From Janthinobacterium sp. 1_2014MBL_MicDiv (GTDB lineage Bacteria > Pseudomonadota > Gammaproteobacteria > Burkholderiales > Burkholderiaceae_D), in assembly GCF_001865675.1 (NCBI RefSeq), contig NZ_CP011319.1, forward strand, positions 2,418,001 through 2,482,000: a stretch of DNA of 64,000 bases, written 5' to 3'. Made by a program: the position numbers and the translations under genes. Shown one piece after another: positions 17,839-26,956 of this stretch (position 1 is the stretch's first letter; each line of letters begins with the position of its first letter). Under the pieces are notes generated by a model. That model saw nothing but the letters and a program-made list of their open reading frames with translations. It was not told the origin of the DNA and made no database searches.

Positions 17839-19142
17839 GCGCGCTCGGTCGAGGAAGTGATGAACGTATCGTTGGCGGCTTCTTCTGCCGTCCGCTGATC
17901 TAGCCGTTGCAGCAACAGGCCGCTCGCGTGCCGGGCGCTGATCAGGCTGCCTTCCATCCAGCCGCAATGCGCGGTGTAGGCATCCGAGCAGGAGATGATG
18001 CCGTCCTGGTGCAGCAGGATGGCCGGGTGCTCGGCCTCCGGCTCCACGCAAAACTCGACGCCATGCGGCCAGAACTTGTGGAAGTGCGCCTTGATCTGCG
18101 GCAACGGCTGGCCATCGAGCGGCAGGACTTCCTCCAGGTGGCTGCGGACACGCTCCAGGTACACGTCCTCGCCCAGTTCCAGGCTGTCGCGCCAGTAGGT
18201 GGCGCTTTTGCTGTCGGTGTAGAACAGCACATATTTGTTGCTCTTGAAGTAGATCTTGCGCAAGGGATTTGCCGCCATCAGCACCTTGTCCGTCAGCCCC
18301 AGCGCGTCCCACCAGGCCGTGTCGAACGTGAGGAAGCCCTTGAACAGGGGCAGCGAGTCGTACTGGAACGGACTCCATGCGGTCGGGAAATCCAGGTTCA
18401 GGCGCGGCATGGCGGATGGCGGGATGGCCATCACCAGATGGCGTGTCCGGTGCATCTGCGTGTCGCCATTGTGGCTGAAGGCGAGCACATGGTCGGCGCC
18501 GGATTTTTCAACGGACAGCAAGCGATGTTCGAGCTGGAATTCCACCCCGGCGGCCTGGGCCTGGTGCTGCAACTGGCACAGCAATTCGTGGTAGCCGTCG
18601 GTGGCATAGTGCCACTGGTTGGCGGCGTTCTCCGTAAAGTGCTGCGTTTCCGGGTGTTTCTTGATGATGTCGTAGGCCATGGCCGCCGACACCATCGGCA
18701 GCAGCAGGGCGTCATAGCCGGTCGCCTTGATGATGTGGTTGGCCTTGGCGGCGCCCAGATAATGGCTGACGAAATCAAGGAAGGAGTCGTTCGGATGGTC
18801 TTTCAGCATCGGGCTCAGCTCATCCAGCGTTGCCTTCAGTTCTTCCAGCACGCTATCGTGGGAGATGACCTCGGTGAACGGGTAGACCGCATGCGGCAAG
18901 CCGCTGCCCTGCATGAGCTGCTGGAAGTGCGGATGCAGCTGTGGCGAGTAGCGGGCGGCGCCGAGTTCGGCGATTTCCTTGCCATCGATCTTACGCGACT
19001 GGATGCGGCCGCCGACCGTGGCATTCAGGTCGAATACCCGGATGCGCAGGTTCCTGCTGGCGGCGGCGTCGATCAGGTGGTTGGCGCAAGTCAAGCCTCC
19101 GATACCGGCGCCAACGATGCAAATGTCAGAATAAGTGCTCAT
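17835..19142 (-). CDS. vioA: VioA, FAD-dependent L-tryptophan oxidase
   Basis: The protein has 435 residues from ATG 19142 (MSTYSDICIVGAGIGGLTCA), chosen because AAAGGA lies six to seven bases upstream; a start further upstream would lack the usual N-terminal GxGxxG position. VioA oxidises L-tryptophan to the indole-3-pyruvate imine, releasing H2O2, and commits tryptophan to violacein. The Rossmann fold at the start and the conserved AELGAARYSPQLHPHF segment fit the amine oxidase family. It is the first gene of the operon, with about 0.9 kb of gene-less DNA upstream that must carry the promoter. Confidence 0.97.
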   Translation of the reverse strand: MSTYSDICIVGAGIGGLTCANHLIDAAASRNLRIRVFDLNATVGGRIQSRKIDGKEIAELGAARYSPQLHPHFQQLMQGSGLPHAVYPFTEVISHDSVLEELKATLDELSPMLKDHPNDSFLDFVSHYLGAAKANHIIKATGYDALLLPMVSAAMAYDIIKKHPETQHFTENAANQWHYATDGYHELLCQLQHQAQAAGVEFQLEHRLLSVEKSGADHVLAFSHNGDTQMHRTRHLVMAIPPSAMPRLNLDFPTAWSPFQYDSLPLFKGFLTFDTAWWDALGLTDKVLMAANPLRKIYFKSNKYVLFYTDSKSATYWRDSLELGEDVYLERVRSHLEEVLPLDGQPLPQIKAHFHKFWPHGVEFCVEPEAEHPAILLHQDGIISCSDAYTAHCGWMEGSLISARHASGLLLQRLDQRTAEEAANDTFITSSTERA

Positions 19143-19185
19143 AAGAAATTCCTTTCTACGTTCATTAATCAAAAGCCGCAAAATT

Positions 19186-19206
19186 GCTGGCAAAAGTTTT
19201 CCCAGC
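19186..19206 (-). promoter_or_regulatory. Candidate operator overlapping the vio promoter
   Basis: The arms GCTGGCAAAA and TTTTCCCAGC flank a single central G and match at nine of ten positions. The palindrome is 44-64 bases upstream of the vioA start. On the minus strand it contains TTGCCA, a good -35 hexamer, with a weak -10 (GATTAA) 17 bases on. An activator bound here would sit near the -40 position, as LuxR-type activators do. Violacein is quorum-controlled in Chromobacterium and Janthinobacterium, but the regulator for this site is not identifiable from the window. Confidence 0.45.
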
Positions 19207-19631
19207 GCGTGTAGGCAAGGAAGGGGGAACGCTGCGTGTCACCGCACTGGGCGGGTGTTATCGGCTGGGGAATGAAGCGCCTGGCGAGAACTGGCGTTGT
19301 TTCTGAAATGGTCGATTCTTGGCAGCAGAGTTTCTGTTTCAAATCAAAGATGGCACCGACAGTAGCCCAGGCATCGGGCAGTCAATTTGATAAATATCAA
19401 TGTAGTTGTCGTTTGGCCTGCGCCGCTTCCTGGCGCGTCGATGCATGCGGGCCGGCGGCGGCGCCCATGTACAGAATCGATACGGCTGCCGGTGGCGCCA
19501 GCGTCACGGCGCGCCGGGCGAGGAGGGGAAGCGGATTTGCAGCGGCAGTGCGCCGGGCAGTGCAGGAGTGCTGGGAAGGGGGAATGGGTGCGGGATCTCC
19601 AGCCGCTGCCATGCCGTGAGTTCCGCCGTGT

Positions 19632-19674
19632 GCCGATGGCGACAGGGCCGGCAGCGGGGCGTGTCGCCATCGGC
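19632..19674. repeat. 13-bp perfect inverted repeat (hairpin)
   Basis: GCCGATGGCGACA at 19632-19644 is exactly complementary to 19662-19674, with a 17-base loop. Neither side has a T-run, so it is not a classic terminator. It may be a structured RNA element or protein site in the DNA upstream of vioA. Confidence 0.5.
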
Positions 19675-20027
19675 GGTGGCTTGATCTACATCTTGCTTTT
19701 TACATTGCTGCTGGCGCGCGGTGCATGCCGGCAGTCGACGGCGCTCGCTTCTTCAGCCATCTTCCGGCCGGGCGATGCCGGTGCCCGTCAAAAAAACCGA
19801 TGCATGAGAGTCGCACGGTGCGGTGCGCCGATTGCAGGAGCGTTCCATGCGCCGCCGCGCCCGCCCGGCAATGGCGGTCAAGTGCGTTGATCGGCCCGTC
19901 GCGCGAGATGCCTGCCTTGCTGAAGGAGGGCGACAAATTGCCAGCTTTTTGTCATGCCGTCGAAAAGCGCTCGTGCCCGCCCTGAAATCGGCAGGCCGGC
20001 ACGGTAGTCGCCCTGGGTGTCCTGTTT

Positions 20028-20381
20028 TTAGCGTGCGATCCAGACTCCGCGGATTTCTTGCAGGGCGTTGCAATCGGCATTGTCCGGCGTATAGCGAACC
20101 ACCACATCCTTTTGTGTGCTGATAGCCGTCAAAAAGAGAGCGTAAATGGGTTTGAAGTCCGGGCTTGTTTGCGCAATTTTTCCCTGGCCACCTCCTTGAA
20201 ATACCACCCATAACAGGCCGTCGCCCACATACATGTTTCTCGGTGATAGATTGCACTCGGTCACGGCAGCTGCCGGCAAGGGGGCGAGGGTCAATGCCAT
20301 GCCGGCGGCAAGGACATAAGCCAGCTTGGCGAGAATGTTCTTTGTGTTTTTTTTGTTTGTTGTGAGCTTTTGAATGTTCAT
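20028..20381 (-). CDS. Small exported protein, unknown function
   Basis: The protein has 117 residues from ATG 20381. The N-terminus is lysine-rich, followed by a hydrophobic segment (LAYVLAAGMALTLAPLPAAA) that looks like a signal peptide. The mature part of about 75 residues has two cysteines (ECNLSP and ADCNAL), likely one disulfide, and the patterns VGDGLLWVVFQGGG and YALFLTAISTQKDVVVRY. It resembles the small exported protein at 37817-38170. The two flank the pseudopilus/Rhs locus. An earlier in-frame start would add an unlikely 32-residue N-terminus. Confidence 0.6.
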   Translation of the reverse strand: MNIQKLTTNKKNTKNILAKLAYVLAAGMALTLAPLPAAAVTECNLSPRNMYVGDGLLWVVFQGGGQGKIAQTSPDFKPIYALFLTAISTQKDVVVRYTPDNADCNALQEIRGVWIAR

Positions 20382-21160
20382 CAATGATTTTTGATTGTGT
20401 ATTGGAGTGGAGCGATTATCGTCGCCAGCTGTGAACTGATTTATTTCCTTTGTGATTTTATCATGCTTATGATGCAAGTATTTCTGGCATGTCTGAACCG
20501 GTATTCCTTGTCGTTGCTGTATGAACGGTGCGACATGGCGAGCATGTCTGCATGGTATGACGGTGCAAACAGACTGCTTTGGGCGGGCGTGCAGGAATCT
20601 TATCGGCTTGCATGGTGGTCGGGAAATGGCAATCGTGTCTCTGCCCGTGTATTTCAGAAGGCCGTCGCGTCGGCGCGGCGGTTACCGCAAGCCCGGCATG
20701 CGGGGGACCTGAAATTTGCGTGCCCGTTTCCCTCCTTTTGACAATTCGCCTGGAATTGTCGCAAGCACTTAATATCAGCAAATATCGAATCAATAATTTT
20801 ATTTTTTTGAAAAAGTCAATTACAAAAATCAGAAAATATCGGCAGGCGATAGTTTTTTATGCTGCAATGACTGACGCTGCCAGATGCCATGCCGGCTGTC
20901 GTTATTTGGGTTGTGAAATGTTAATTTTTCCTGCATACTTTCAATGTGGTGGGAAAAAGACATCACTCTCTTTGCTGGGGCACCTGTCGATATCGTTATG
21001 CGATTCTTTGCACATATCTGATGCGGTAGTGCGCCATATTTTCTCAAGATTGTCTGATTTGCGGGCTTGCATGTGGCTGCTGTTTCTGTTTGCCTGATTT
21101 GGCAGGCTATTGATATGCGCTGTCATGTAGGGGGTGGAAACCGGATTCTAAATATAATTA
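20382..21160. other. Gene-less stretch upstream of the pseudopilus operon
   Basis: About 780 bases without a convincing gene. Positions 20760-20870 form an AT-rich island with T and A runs. TATAAT at 21151-21156 is too close to the ATG at 21161 to serve as its promoter unless translation starts further downstream. A promoter for the following operon is expected here but is not clearly visible. Confidence 0.45.
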
Positions 21161-22351
21161 ATGCAGTTCGAACTCAAAACTTTCCGCCAGGGCCAAGGTG
21201 TCTCTTCTTTAGTCTTGCGTGCGAGTAGTTTTTCGGACGCACGTCAGCAGGCTGAGGTTCTTGGCCATCAGGTCATTTCCGTGCGCCGGCAGATACGCTG
21301 GAATTTTTCGCGCCGGACGGCCCAATCCTTTTCAGTGCCATTATTTAGTCAGGAGCTGCTTTCCTTGCTGGAGGCAGGCCTTAGTTTGATCGAGATTATC
21401 GATCTTCTCGAACGCAAGTCTCGCCACGAAGCATCCAAAAAAGTTCTTCGCACGCTATTCTCCGCACTGCATCAGGGCTATTCTTTTTCACGCGCCCTGG
21501 AAGAGTTGCCTGAAGTTTTTTCTCCCCTTTACATCGCGACGATTCGCACTTCGGAACAGACGGGTGATTTGATTGAGTCCCTGCGCCGATACCTGACCTA
21601 CAACCAACAGCTTAATATTGTGCGCGATAAGATCGTCGCCGCCTCTGTATACCCCGCATTGCTGATTAGCGTAGGCGCCTTGGTCGTCTTGTTTTTGCTC
21701 GGCTATGTCGTTCCGCGGTTTAGCCGTGTGTATGAAGACCTGGGACGCGACTTGCCATGGATGTCCCAGTTGCTAATGCATTGGGGGAAATTTGTTGGCG
21801 ACTATGGTTGGTGGCTGGCCGCCGGAGTATTGGCGACATTTGTAGCTCTCGTGGCGGCTTTCATGCGGCCTGGCACGCGTGCGGGCATTGAGCGTCGCTT
21901 GTGGAACATTCCGGCCGTCGGTGAAAAGATGCGTTTATATCAGCTGGCGCGGTTTACCCGTACCTTGGCGATGCTGGTGAATGGCGGGATTCCCTTCGTC
22001 ACGGCCCTGGAAATGGTCAGCGGCCTACTGCACCAGCCTGGCCTTCGGCATGGCTTGGTGCAGGCGGCTCAGTTGATACGCGAGGGACGTTCGGTTTCCG
22101 ATGCATTCTCCGTGCATGGCCTGGCCAGTGAGGTTGGCGTCCGCCTGCTGGCGGTCGGCGAGCGATCGGGCAACCTGGGACGCGCGATGGAGCGCGTGTC
22201 AGGCCTGTATGAAGATGAATTGGCACGCTGGATAGATTGGTTTGGCCGTTTATTTGAACCCTTATTGATGATAGGTATCGGCCTGATTATTGGCCTGATT
22301 GTGATTTTGATGTATATGCCAATTTTTGAACTTGCGAGCAGTATTCAATGA
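21161..22351 (+). CDS. GspF/PilC-family inner-membrane platform protein
   Basis: The 396-residue protein has two repeated T2SSF helical domains (about 55-180 and 255-385) and three membrane segments, around 165-190 (VYPALLISVGALVVLFLLGYV), 215-240 and 365-390. GspF/PilC forms the inner-membrane rotor or platform that couples the cytoplasmic ATPase to pseudopilin assembly. The N-terminus MQFELKTFRQGQGVSSLVLR fits the family, although no Shine-Dalgarno sequence precedes the ATG. The next gene overlaps by four bases (ATGA), so this is the first gene of a tight operon. Confidence 0.92.
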   Translation: MQFELKTFRQGQGVSSLVLRASSFSDARQQAEVLGHQVISVRRQIRWNFSRRTAQSFSVPLFSQELLSLLEAGLSLIEIIDLLERKSRHEASKKVLRTLFSALHQGYSFSRALEELPEVFSPLYIATIRTSEQTGDLIESLRRYLTYNQQLNIVRDKIVAASVYPALLISVGALVVLFLLGYVVPRFSRVYEDLGRDLPWMSQLLMHWGKFVGDYGWWLAAGVLATFVALVAAFMRPGTRAGIERRLWNIPAVGEKMRLYQLARFTRTLAMLVNGGIPFVTALEMVSGLLHQPGLRHGLVQAAQLIREGRSVSDAFSVHGLASEVGVRLLAVGERSGNLGRAMERVSGLYEDELARWIDWFGRLFEPLLMIGIGLIIGLIVILMYMPIFELASSIQ

Positions 22352-24039
22352 CGTCTTCCGCCCATGCTGCTTCACCGCCCGTGATTCCAACTGCCATGCT
22401 TGCCGAGTGCCGCGATATTTCGGCCAATGGCGGCGGCACGCTGCTCGATTTGCTGGAGGAACGGTTGCAATTGCCGTCAGAGCAATTCATGCAGTATTTG
22501 CAGAATACATTGCATTATCCCGTCCTGGTGTCGGAGGACTTCCATCGCCTTAGCCCCGAGTTTGATGTGCTGCCGTTTACGGAGGCACTGCAGCAAGCCT
22601 GTTTTTTAGCCCGCGATGGGGCTGTACTGGTTTGCGTGCTTGCCGATCCATTCAATTTGTCGCTACAGACATCGATCGAAGCCCGCTGCAGGGAACCGAT
22701 TTCGTGGTATCTCGCGCACCGGGCCGATCTCAAGGCATTCTTTGCCTTTCATGAAAATACGCTGCGGGCCATAGACGATACCCTGCATACGGCTTCCGAT
22801 GAAACCTCTGTACCGATGATGCTGGAGGATCTGTCGCTGAGTTCTATTGCCGGCGATACCAATCCTGTCATTAAATTGGTTAATTCGACCATTTATGACG
22901 CGCTGAAAACGGGAGCCAGCGACATCCATCTCGAAATTACCCGCGCAGGTCTGCATGTCAAGTATCGCATCGATGGCGTGCTAGCCAGCATCGCCAATTT
23001 CCAGGGACTGGAAATGGCCGAACAGGTGGTGTCGAGAATCAAGGTGATGGCGGAGCTGGATATCGCCGAACGGCGCATTCCGCAAGATGGCCGATTCAAG
23101 CTGTCTGTGCGAGGGCACGAAATTGATTATCGTGTTTCCATCATGCCCAGTCTGATCAGCGAAGATGTGGTCATCCGTATCCTGGACAAGCGCAATCTGA
23201 CGGATCAGATCCAGGGGCTGCGTCTGGATTTGCTGGGTTTTAATCCGGCCACGCTTTTGCAAATACGCCGTCTTGCGCGCGAACCGTACGGCATGCTGCT
23301 GGTGACGGGCCCCACCGGCAGTGGCAAGACCACCACCATGTATGCGGCCTTGTCTGAAATTAATAATGGCCAGGACAAGATCATCACCATCGAGGATCCT
23401 GTCGAATATCAGTTGCCCGGCGTCTTGCAGATTCCCGTAAATGAAAAAAAGGGCTTGGGATTCGCCCGCGGCCTGCGTTCCATTTTGCGCCATGACCCCG
23501 ACAAGATATTGGTCGGCGAGATACGCGACCCCGAAACCGCACAGATCGCCATTCAATCGGCCCTCACCGGGCATTTGGTTTTTACCAGCGTCCACGCGAA
23601 TAACGTGTTCGATGTATTGGGCCGTTTCCTCCACATGGGGGTCGATACCTACAGTTTTGTTTCTGCTTTGAATGGCATCCTGGCGCAGCGCCTGGTGCGT
23701 TTGATATGCCCCAAATGTACCGTGCCCTATCAGCCCTCCCTGGAAGAACTGGAACTGTCGGGCATTGATGGCGCTGACGCCTCTGCCATGCATTTCTGCA
23801 AAGGGCAGGGTTGCGGTCACTGCCGCGGCACCGGTTATCAGGGGCGGCACGCCATAGGCGAGGTATTGATGCTGAATGACGAATTACGCGAATTGATCAT
23901 ATCCCGCGCTCCTATCCGCACGATCAAGGAAGTCGCGCGCGCAAAAGGCACGCGTTTCCTGCGCGATTCGGCGATCGAGTTATTGGCACAAGGCAGGACT
24001 ACGCTGGAGGAGATCAACCGTGTCACTTTTGTTGCGTAA
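22348..24039 (+). CDS. GspE/PilB-family secretion or pilus assembly ATPase
   Basis: This is a 563-residue hexameric motor ATPase. It has an N-terminal GspE/MshE-type domain (about 30-140), a Walker A motif GPTGSGKTTT near residue 321, an Asp box (IITIEDPVEYQ), a Walker B region (KILVGEIRDPETA) and a His box (TGHLVFTSVHAN). Near the C-terminus four cysteines (CPKC, then CKGQGCGHC) form the zinc site of extension ATPases such as GspE and PilB. It powers pseudopilus extension. It overlaps gspF by four bases and the following gene by 20 bases. Confidence 0.95.
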   Translation: MTSSAHAASPPVIPTAMLAECRDISANGGGTLLDLLEERLQLPSEQFMQYLQNTLHYPVLVSEDFHRLSPEFDVLPFTEALQQACFLARDGAVLVCVLADPFNLSLQTSIEARCREPISWYLAHRADLKAFFAFHENTLRAIDDTLHTASDETSVPMMLEDLSLSSIAGDTNPVIKLVNSTIYDALKTGASDIHLEITRAGLHVKYRIDGVLASIANFQGLEMAEQVVSRIKVMAELDIAERRIPQDGRFKLSVRGHEIDYRVSIMPSLISEDVVIRILDKRNLTDQIQGLRLDLLGFNPATLLQIRRLAREPYGMLLVTGPTGSGKTTTMYAALSEINNGQDKIITIEDPVEYQLPGVLQIPVNEKKGLGFARGLRSILRHDPDKILVGEIRDPETAQIAIQSALTGHLVFTSVHANNVFDVLGRFLHMGVDTYSFVSALNGILAQRLVRLICPKCTVPYQPSLEELELSGIDGADASAMHFCKGQGCGHCRGTGYQGRHAIGEVLMLNDELRELIISRAPIRTIKEVARAKGTRFLRDSAIELLAQGRTTLEEINRVTFVA

Positions 24040-24826
24040 TAAATTGCGCGTTGTCCTCTGTCGCGATCAATTATCGTTGACCGTCACGGCCCGCGGCTGG
24101 CGCCAGCCAGCGGCCGACCCCATCGTCTTAAGCTGCAAGGCGGCCGATGGTGCTGCGGAATGGGCGCCGGCGCTGGCGGCGCTGGACGGCTGGCTGGCTG
24201 GGAACAAGATGGCTGCGACAGTGGAGTTTATCTTGTCGGACAGGCTGGTGCGCTACGCCATGATGCCATGGTCCGCAGAGATAACGAGTGAGGCGGAGCG
24301 TCGTGCCATGACCCAGATTCATTTTCAATCGCTGTATGGCGCAACAGCGGGAGCATGGGAAATTCAGATGTCACAGGCTGGCTATGAGCAGGCACGCCTT
24401 GCGTGTGCCATCGACCCGCAGTTATTGCATGCACTGCGCGCCCTTGTTTCCACGCACAAGTTGCGCCTGGCGTCGTTGCGCCCCTATTTGATGAATGTTG
24501 TTAAGCAATGGCGCAAGCAAATGACAGGCGATGTCTTGCTCGCTGTGATGGAATCGGATCAATGCACGATGGCAGGTTTTAAAAATGGGGGCTGGTGCAG
24601 CGTCCGTGGTGTCCGCCTGCAAACGCACGCCGCTACAGATATGGGCTTGCTCATCGAGCGTGAGCTCGTGTTGCAGGGCCTCGAGGGCGCAACAGTCTAT
24701 TTGCATGCGCCAGGTCTCGCGCCAGCCGTTCAATTGCGCGGCGGCGGCGCCGTCGTGGTGCTGGCGAATGTGGCCGGCGGCGTAGCGCAGGCTCCTTCCA
24801 TGGTGATGTCGACATGCGCAATGTGA
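24020..24826 (+). CDS. PilM/GspL-like cytoplasmic assembly protein
   Basis: The 268-residue protein has no clear membrane segment. Its position directly after the ATPase and before a PilN-like gene is that of PilM (or the cytoplasmic part of GspL), the actin-like protein that links the ATPase to the inner-membrane PilN/PilO pair. Sequence support is weak: ATVEFILSDRLVRYAMMPW resembles the early PilM/GspL strand-helix pattern, and no nucleotide-binding motif is obvious. The start overlaps the end of the ATPase gene by 20 bases and the end overlaps the next gene. The role is inferred mainly from gene order. Confidence 0.55.
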   Translation: MSLLLRNKLRVVLCRDQLSLTVTARGWRQPAADPIVLSCKAADGAAEWAPALAALDGWLAGNKMAATVEFILSDRLVRYAMMPWSAEITSEAERRAMTQIHFQSLYGATAGAWEIQMSQAGYEQARLACAIDPQLLHALRALVSTHKLRLASLRPYLMNVVKQWRKQMTGDVLLAVMESDQCTMAGFKNGGWCSVRGVRLQTHAATDMGLLIERELVLQGLEGATVYLHAPGLAPAVQLRGGGAVVVLANVAGGVAQAPSMVMSTCAM

Positions 24827-25401
24827 TGATGCGGAAGCTGGACCTGGATTTTGTACGCCAGACGCGTCCATTGAAAACACTGGGCGTGGTGCTGTTCTTG
24901 TTTGCCGTGTCAGGCATGGCGCTGGTGACGCACGCATATCTCCAGCGTAAAGGCGAGTTGGATACCTTGCAGCTGCAAATGCAAAAGCTGACCCAGTTGA
25001 CGCGGAAAGTGAGGGAAACAGGCCTGACTGAAAAAAAAGCGACAAAGCAGGTTCAGCTTGAACTGACGCTTGCCCAGCGCGTCATAGGCCATCTGGCAAT
25101 GCCATGGGAGCCATTGTTCCAAACATTGGAATCGACCTTGGGCGAGGACGTGAGTTTGCTGAGCGTGATTCCAGATACGGAAAAAATGACCTTGAGCGTA
25201 ACGGCGGAAGCCAAGAACCTGGCCGCCATGATCAGTTATCAGCAGCGCTTGGCTGGTGATCCGCTATTCCAGGATGTTTATATCGCCAGCCATCAAACAC
25301 AGCAGCAGGACTTGCAGAAGCCCGTGCGCTTCATGGTCAATGCCCGCTGGGTCGATCCCGCTCTGCATGACGCGGCACAGGCCGAGCAGGTGGTCCCATG
25401 A
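24814..25401 (+). CDS. PilN-like inner-membrane assembly protein
   Basis: This 195-residue protein is bitopic: a short cytoplasmic start (RKLDLDFVRQTRPLKTLG), one membrane helix (VVLFLFAVSGMALVTHAYL), a coiled-coil-like segment (about 40-80) and a periplasmic ferredoxin-like domain. This is the layout of PilN or the GspL periplasmic half. The phrase PWEPLFQTLESTLGEDVSLL is characteristic of PilN-type proteins. Start candidates are ATG 24814, or the ATGs at 24826 and 24829 that overlap the previous stop codon. It is coupled to the following gene by ATGA. Confidence 0.7.
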   Translation: MRNVMMRKLDLDFVRQTRPLKTLGVVLFLFAVSGMALVTHAYLQRKGELDTLQLQMQKLTQLTRKVRETGLTEKKATKQVQLELTLAQRVIGHLAMPWEPLFQTLESTLGEDVSLLSVIPDTEKMTLSVTAEAKNLAAMISYQQRLAGDPLFQDVYIASHQTQQQDLQKPVRFMVNARWVDPALHDAAQAEQVVP

Positions 25402-25967
25402 CGGCAAAGACCCATTTCCAGCGCTATGTCTGGTGCATCAAGGAATATGCGGCGGCCCTGGCCTGGCCGGGCATGTTGGCCATCGCGATTGCTTTGACAG
25501 CGGTGCTTGTGGCAGGCGTGTTATTGCGGCCCCTATCCGGGCAGATGAGTGGCTTGCAGCAGCGCGTTGCGCAGGCCAAGGCCGCCCATGGCGGAAGATT
25601 GATGCAATTGCCTGCTGCCGACGGGGCAATTGAGCAGTTGCGACAGTATTACCAGTTCTTTCCTGCCAAGGAGACCTTGGGCGTCTGGATGGGACGCTTA
25701 TATGAAACTGCCGCCGAGAATGGTATTGCCCTGGATCAAGGGCAATACCAGTTGTCTCACGATGGCAAGGGCAAACTTTGGCGTTACGAAATTGTGTTGC
25801 CTGTGCACGGCAGTTATCCGCAGGTACGGGCCTTCCTCGCGCAGGTGCTCGCCAAAATCCCTCACCTTGCGCTGCAGAGTGTTTCCTTCGAGCGCCAGAA
25901 GGTTGGCGATGCCATGGTCGAGGCGAACATCAGATTGACGCTATATCTCAGTGAAAATAATGCTTAA
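25398..25967 (+). CDS. PilO/GspM-like inner-membrane assembly protein
   Basis: This is a 189-residue bitopic protein with one N-terminal membrane helix (MLAIAIALTAVLVAGVLL), a coiled-coil stretch (GLQQRVAQAKAAHGG) and a periplasmic domain that includes YYQFFPAKETLGVWMGRLYE. This matches PilO/GspM-type proteins, which pair with PilN/GspL to form the periplasmic alignment complex. It overlaps its upstream neighbour by four bases and its downstream neighbour by eight. Confidence 0.7.
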   Translation: MTAKTHFQRYVWCIKEYAAALAWPGMLAIAIALTAVLVAGVLLRPLSGQMSGLQQRVAQAKAAHGGRLMQLPAADGAIEQLRQYYQFFPAKETLGVWMGRLYETAAENGIALDQGQYQLSHDGKGKLWRYEIVLPVHGSYPQVRAFLAQVLAKIPHLALQSVSFERQKVGDAMVEANIRLTLYLSENNA

Positions 25968-26475
25968 GAGAAAGCCTATTTTATACGCGCTGCTGGCGGC
26001 GACCATTGTTGCCGCTGTCTGGCCGGGCGCGGACGATGCTTCGGCAGTGGTGGAGCCCAGTGTGGCAGTGCGGCCCGTGAAGGTCGCCGTGGCAGCCCCG
26101 GGGGCCAGCGAGCCCAAGCCTGCGGATTTGGCTTTGTATAAGCTCGAGCGCGCATCGATGGTGGTGACCACGCAGAATCCGTTTGCGACGACTTCCTGGT
26201 TCGTGGCGCCACCGCCACCGCCGCCACCAGCGGCCGCCGCGCCGCCACCGCCACCAACGGCTCCCGCGATGCCGTTTGTGTATGCCGGCAGATTGCAAGG
26301 GACGGGCGGACGCTGGACATACTATCTGACGCGCGGAGACCAATCGTTCGCCGTCAGCCGCGGCGAAACATTCGATACCTCGTATCGCCTGGACAGTGTC
26401 GATGACAGCAAGATGGTCATCGAATACCTGCCCTTATCCGTCAAGCAGACGCTTTCCCTGATGGGGGAGTCGTGA
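25960..26475 (+). CDS. PilP/GspC-like periplasmic connector with proline-rich linker
   Basis: The protein has 171 residues from ATG 25960 (MLKRKPILYALLAATIVAAV); a GTG nine bases earlier is also in frame. An N-terminal membrane anchor is followed by a long Pro/Ala linker (runs of prolines around 85-105) and a compact C-terminal domain (MPFVYAGRLQGTGGRWTYYL, then FAVSRGETFDTSYRLDSVDD). That C-terminal domain has the beta pattern of the PilP/GspC homology region, which contacts the secretin. It would connect the PilMNO-like complex with the outer-membrane secretin at 35311-37611. Confidence 0.7.
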   Translation: MLKRKPILYALLAATIVAAVWPGADDASAVVEPSVAVRPVKVAVAAPGASEPKPADLALYKLERASMVVTTQNPFATTSWFVAPPPPPPPAAAAPPPPPTAPAMPFVYAGRLQGTGGRWTYYLTRGDQSFAVSRGETFDTSYRLDSVDDSKMVIEYLPLSVKQTLSLMGES

Positions 26476-26951
26476 GGCAGGTGCAGCGCGGATTCACCAT
26501 CGTGGAAATGCTGGTCACGGTGGTACTGGTATCCATTTTGGCCAGCGCGGCATTTCCCATGGCTGAACTGGCTTTCCAGCGTGACAAGGAGCAGCAGTTG
26601 CGGCGCAATCTGAGGGAGATACGCGAAGCCCTGGATGCATATAAGCAGGCAAGCGATGACGGGCGGGTGATGCGAAAGGCTGACCAGTCAGGATATCCGC
26701 CGAATTTGCAGGTCTTGCAGGATGGCGTGCCGAATGCGAAGGATCCGGATGGCGCGCCGATCTATTTCTTGCGGCGTATTCCACGCGATCCATTCTTTGA
26801 GAAAGAGGATATGCGACCGGCTGCGGCAACCTGGGGAACGCGCAGTTATGCCTCCAGCGCGGCCGAGCCGAAAGAGGGGGCGGATGTGTTTGACGTTTAT
26901 TCGACGATGGAGGGCGCTGGCATCAACGGCATCGCTTATCGGGAATGGTAG
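26472..26951 (+). CDS. Type II secretion pseudopilin, GspG-like (first)
   Basis: The 159-residue protein starts at GTG 26472, overlapping the previous stop (GTGA). It has a short basic leader, then the prepilin peptidase site and hydrophobic helix (RGFTIVEMLVTVVLVSILAS): Gly at -1, Phe at +1 and Glu at +5, as required for pseudopilin cleavage and assembly. The globular part has a GspG-like ending region, but no calcium-site loop can be assigned with certainty. A prepilin peptidase is needed for maturation and is not encoded in this window. Confidence 0.88.
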   Translation: MRQVQRGFTIVEMLVTVVLVSILASAAFPMAELAFQRDKEQQLRRNLREIREALDAYKQASDDGRVMRKADQSGYPPNLQVLQDGVPNAKDPDGAPIYFLRRIPRDPFFEKEDMRPAAATWGTRSYASSAAEPKEGADVFDVYSTMEGAGINGIAYREW

Positions 26952-26956
26952 GGATA

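Larger units (their letters stand above)
19143..20027. other. vio promoter region and gene-less stretch
   Basis: About 885 bases lie between vioA and the next minus-strand gene. The part near vioA has a 21-bp palindrome and possible promoter elements, and the middle holds a 13-bp inverted repeat (both listed). Short overlapping frames exist on both strands (for example 19387-19890), but they have biased composition and no domain. I see no adjacent luxR/luxI-type regulator. Confidence 0.6.

Noticed and set aside
17839..18378. An extended VioB starting at 18378
   Set aside because: The extra 180 residues overlap vioA in another frame and have no VioB character. MSLLDFPRLHF at 17838 is the conserved VioB start.
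21148..21160. TATAAT at 21151 as the promoter of the pseudopilus operon
   Set aside because: It is only four bases before the ATG, so transcription would begin inside the gene.
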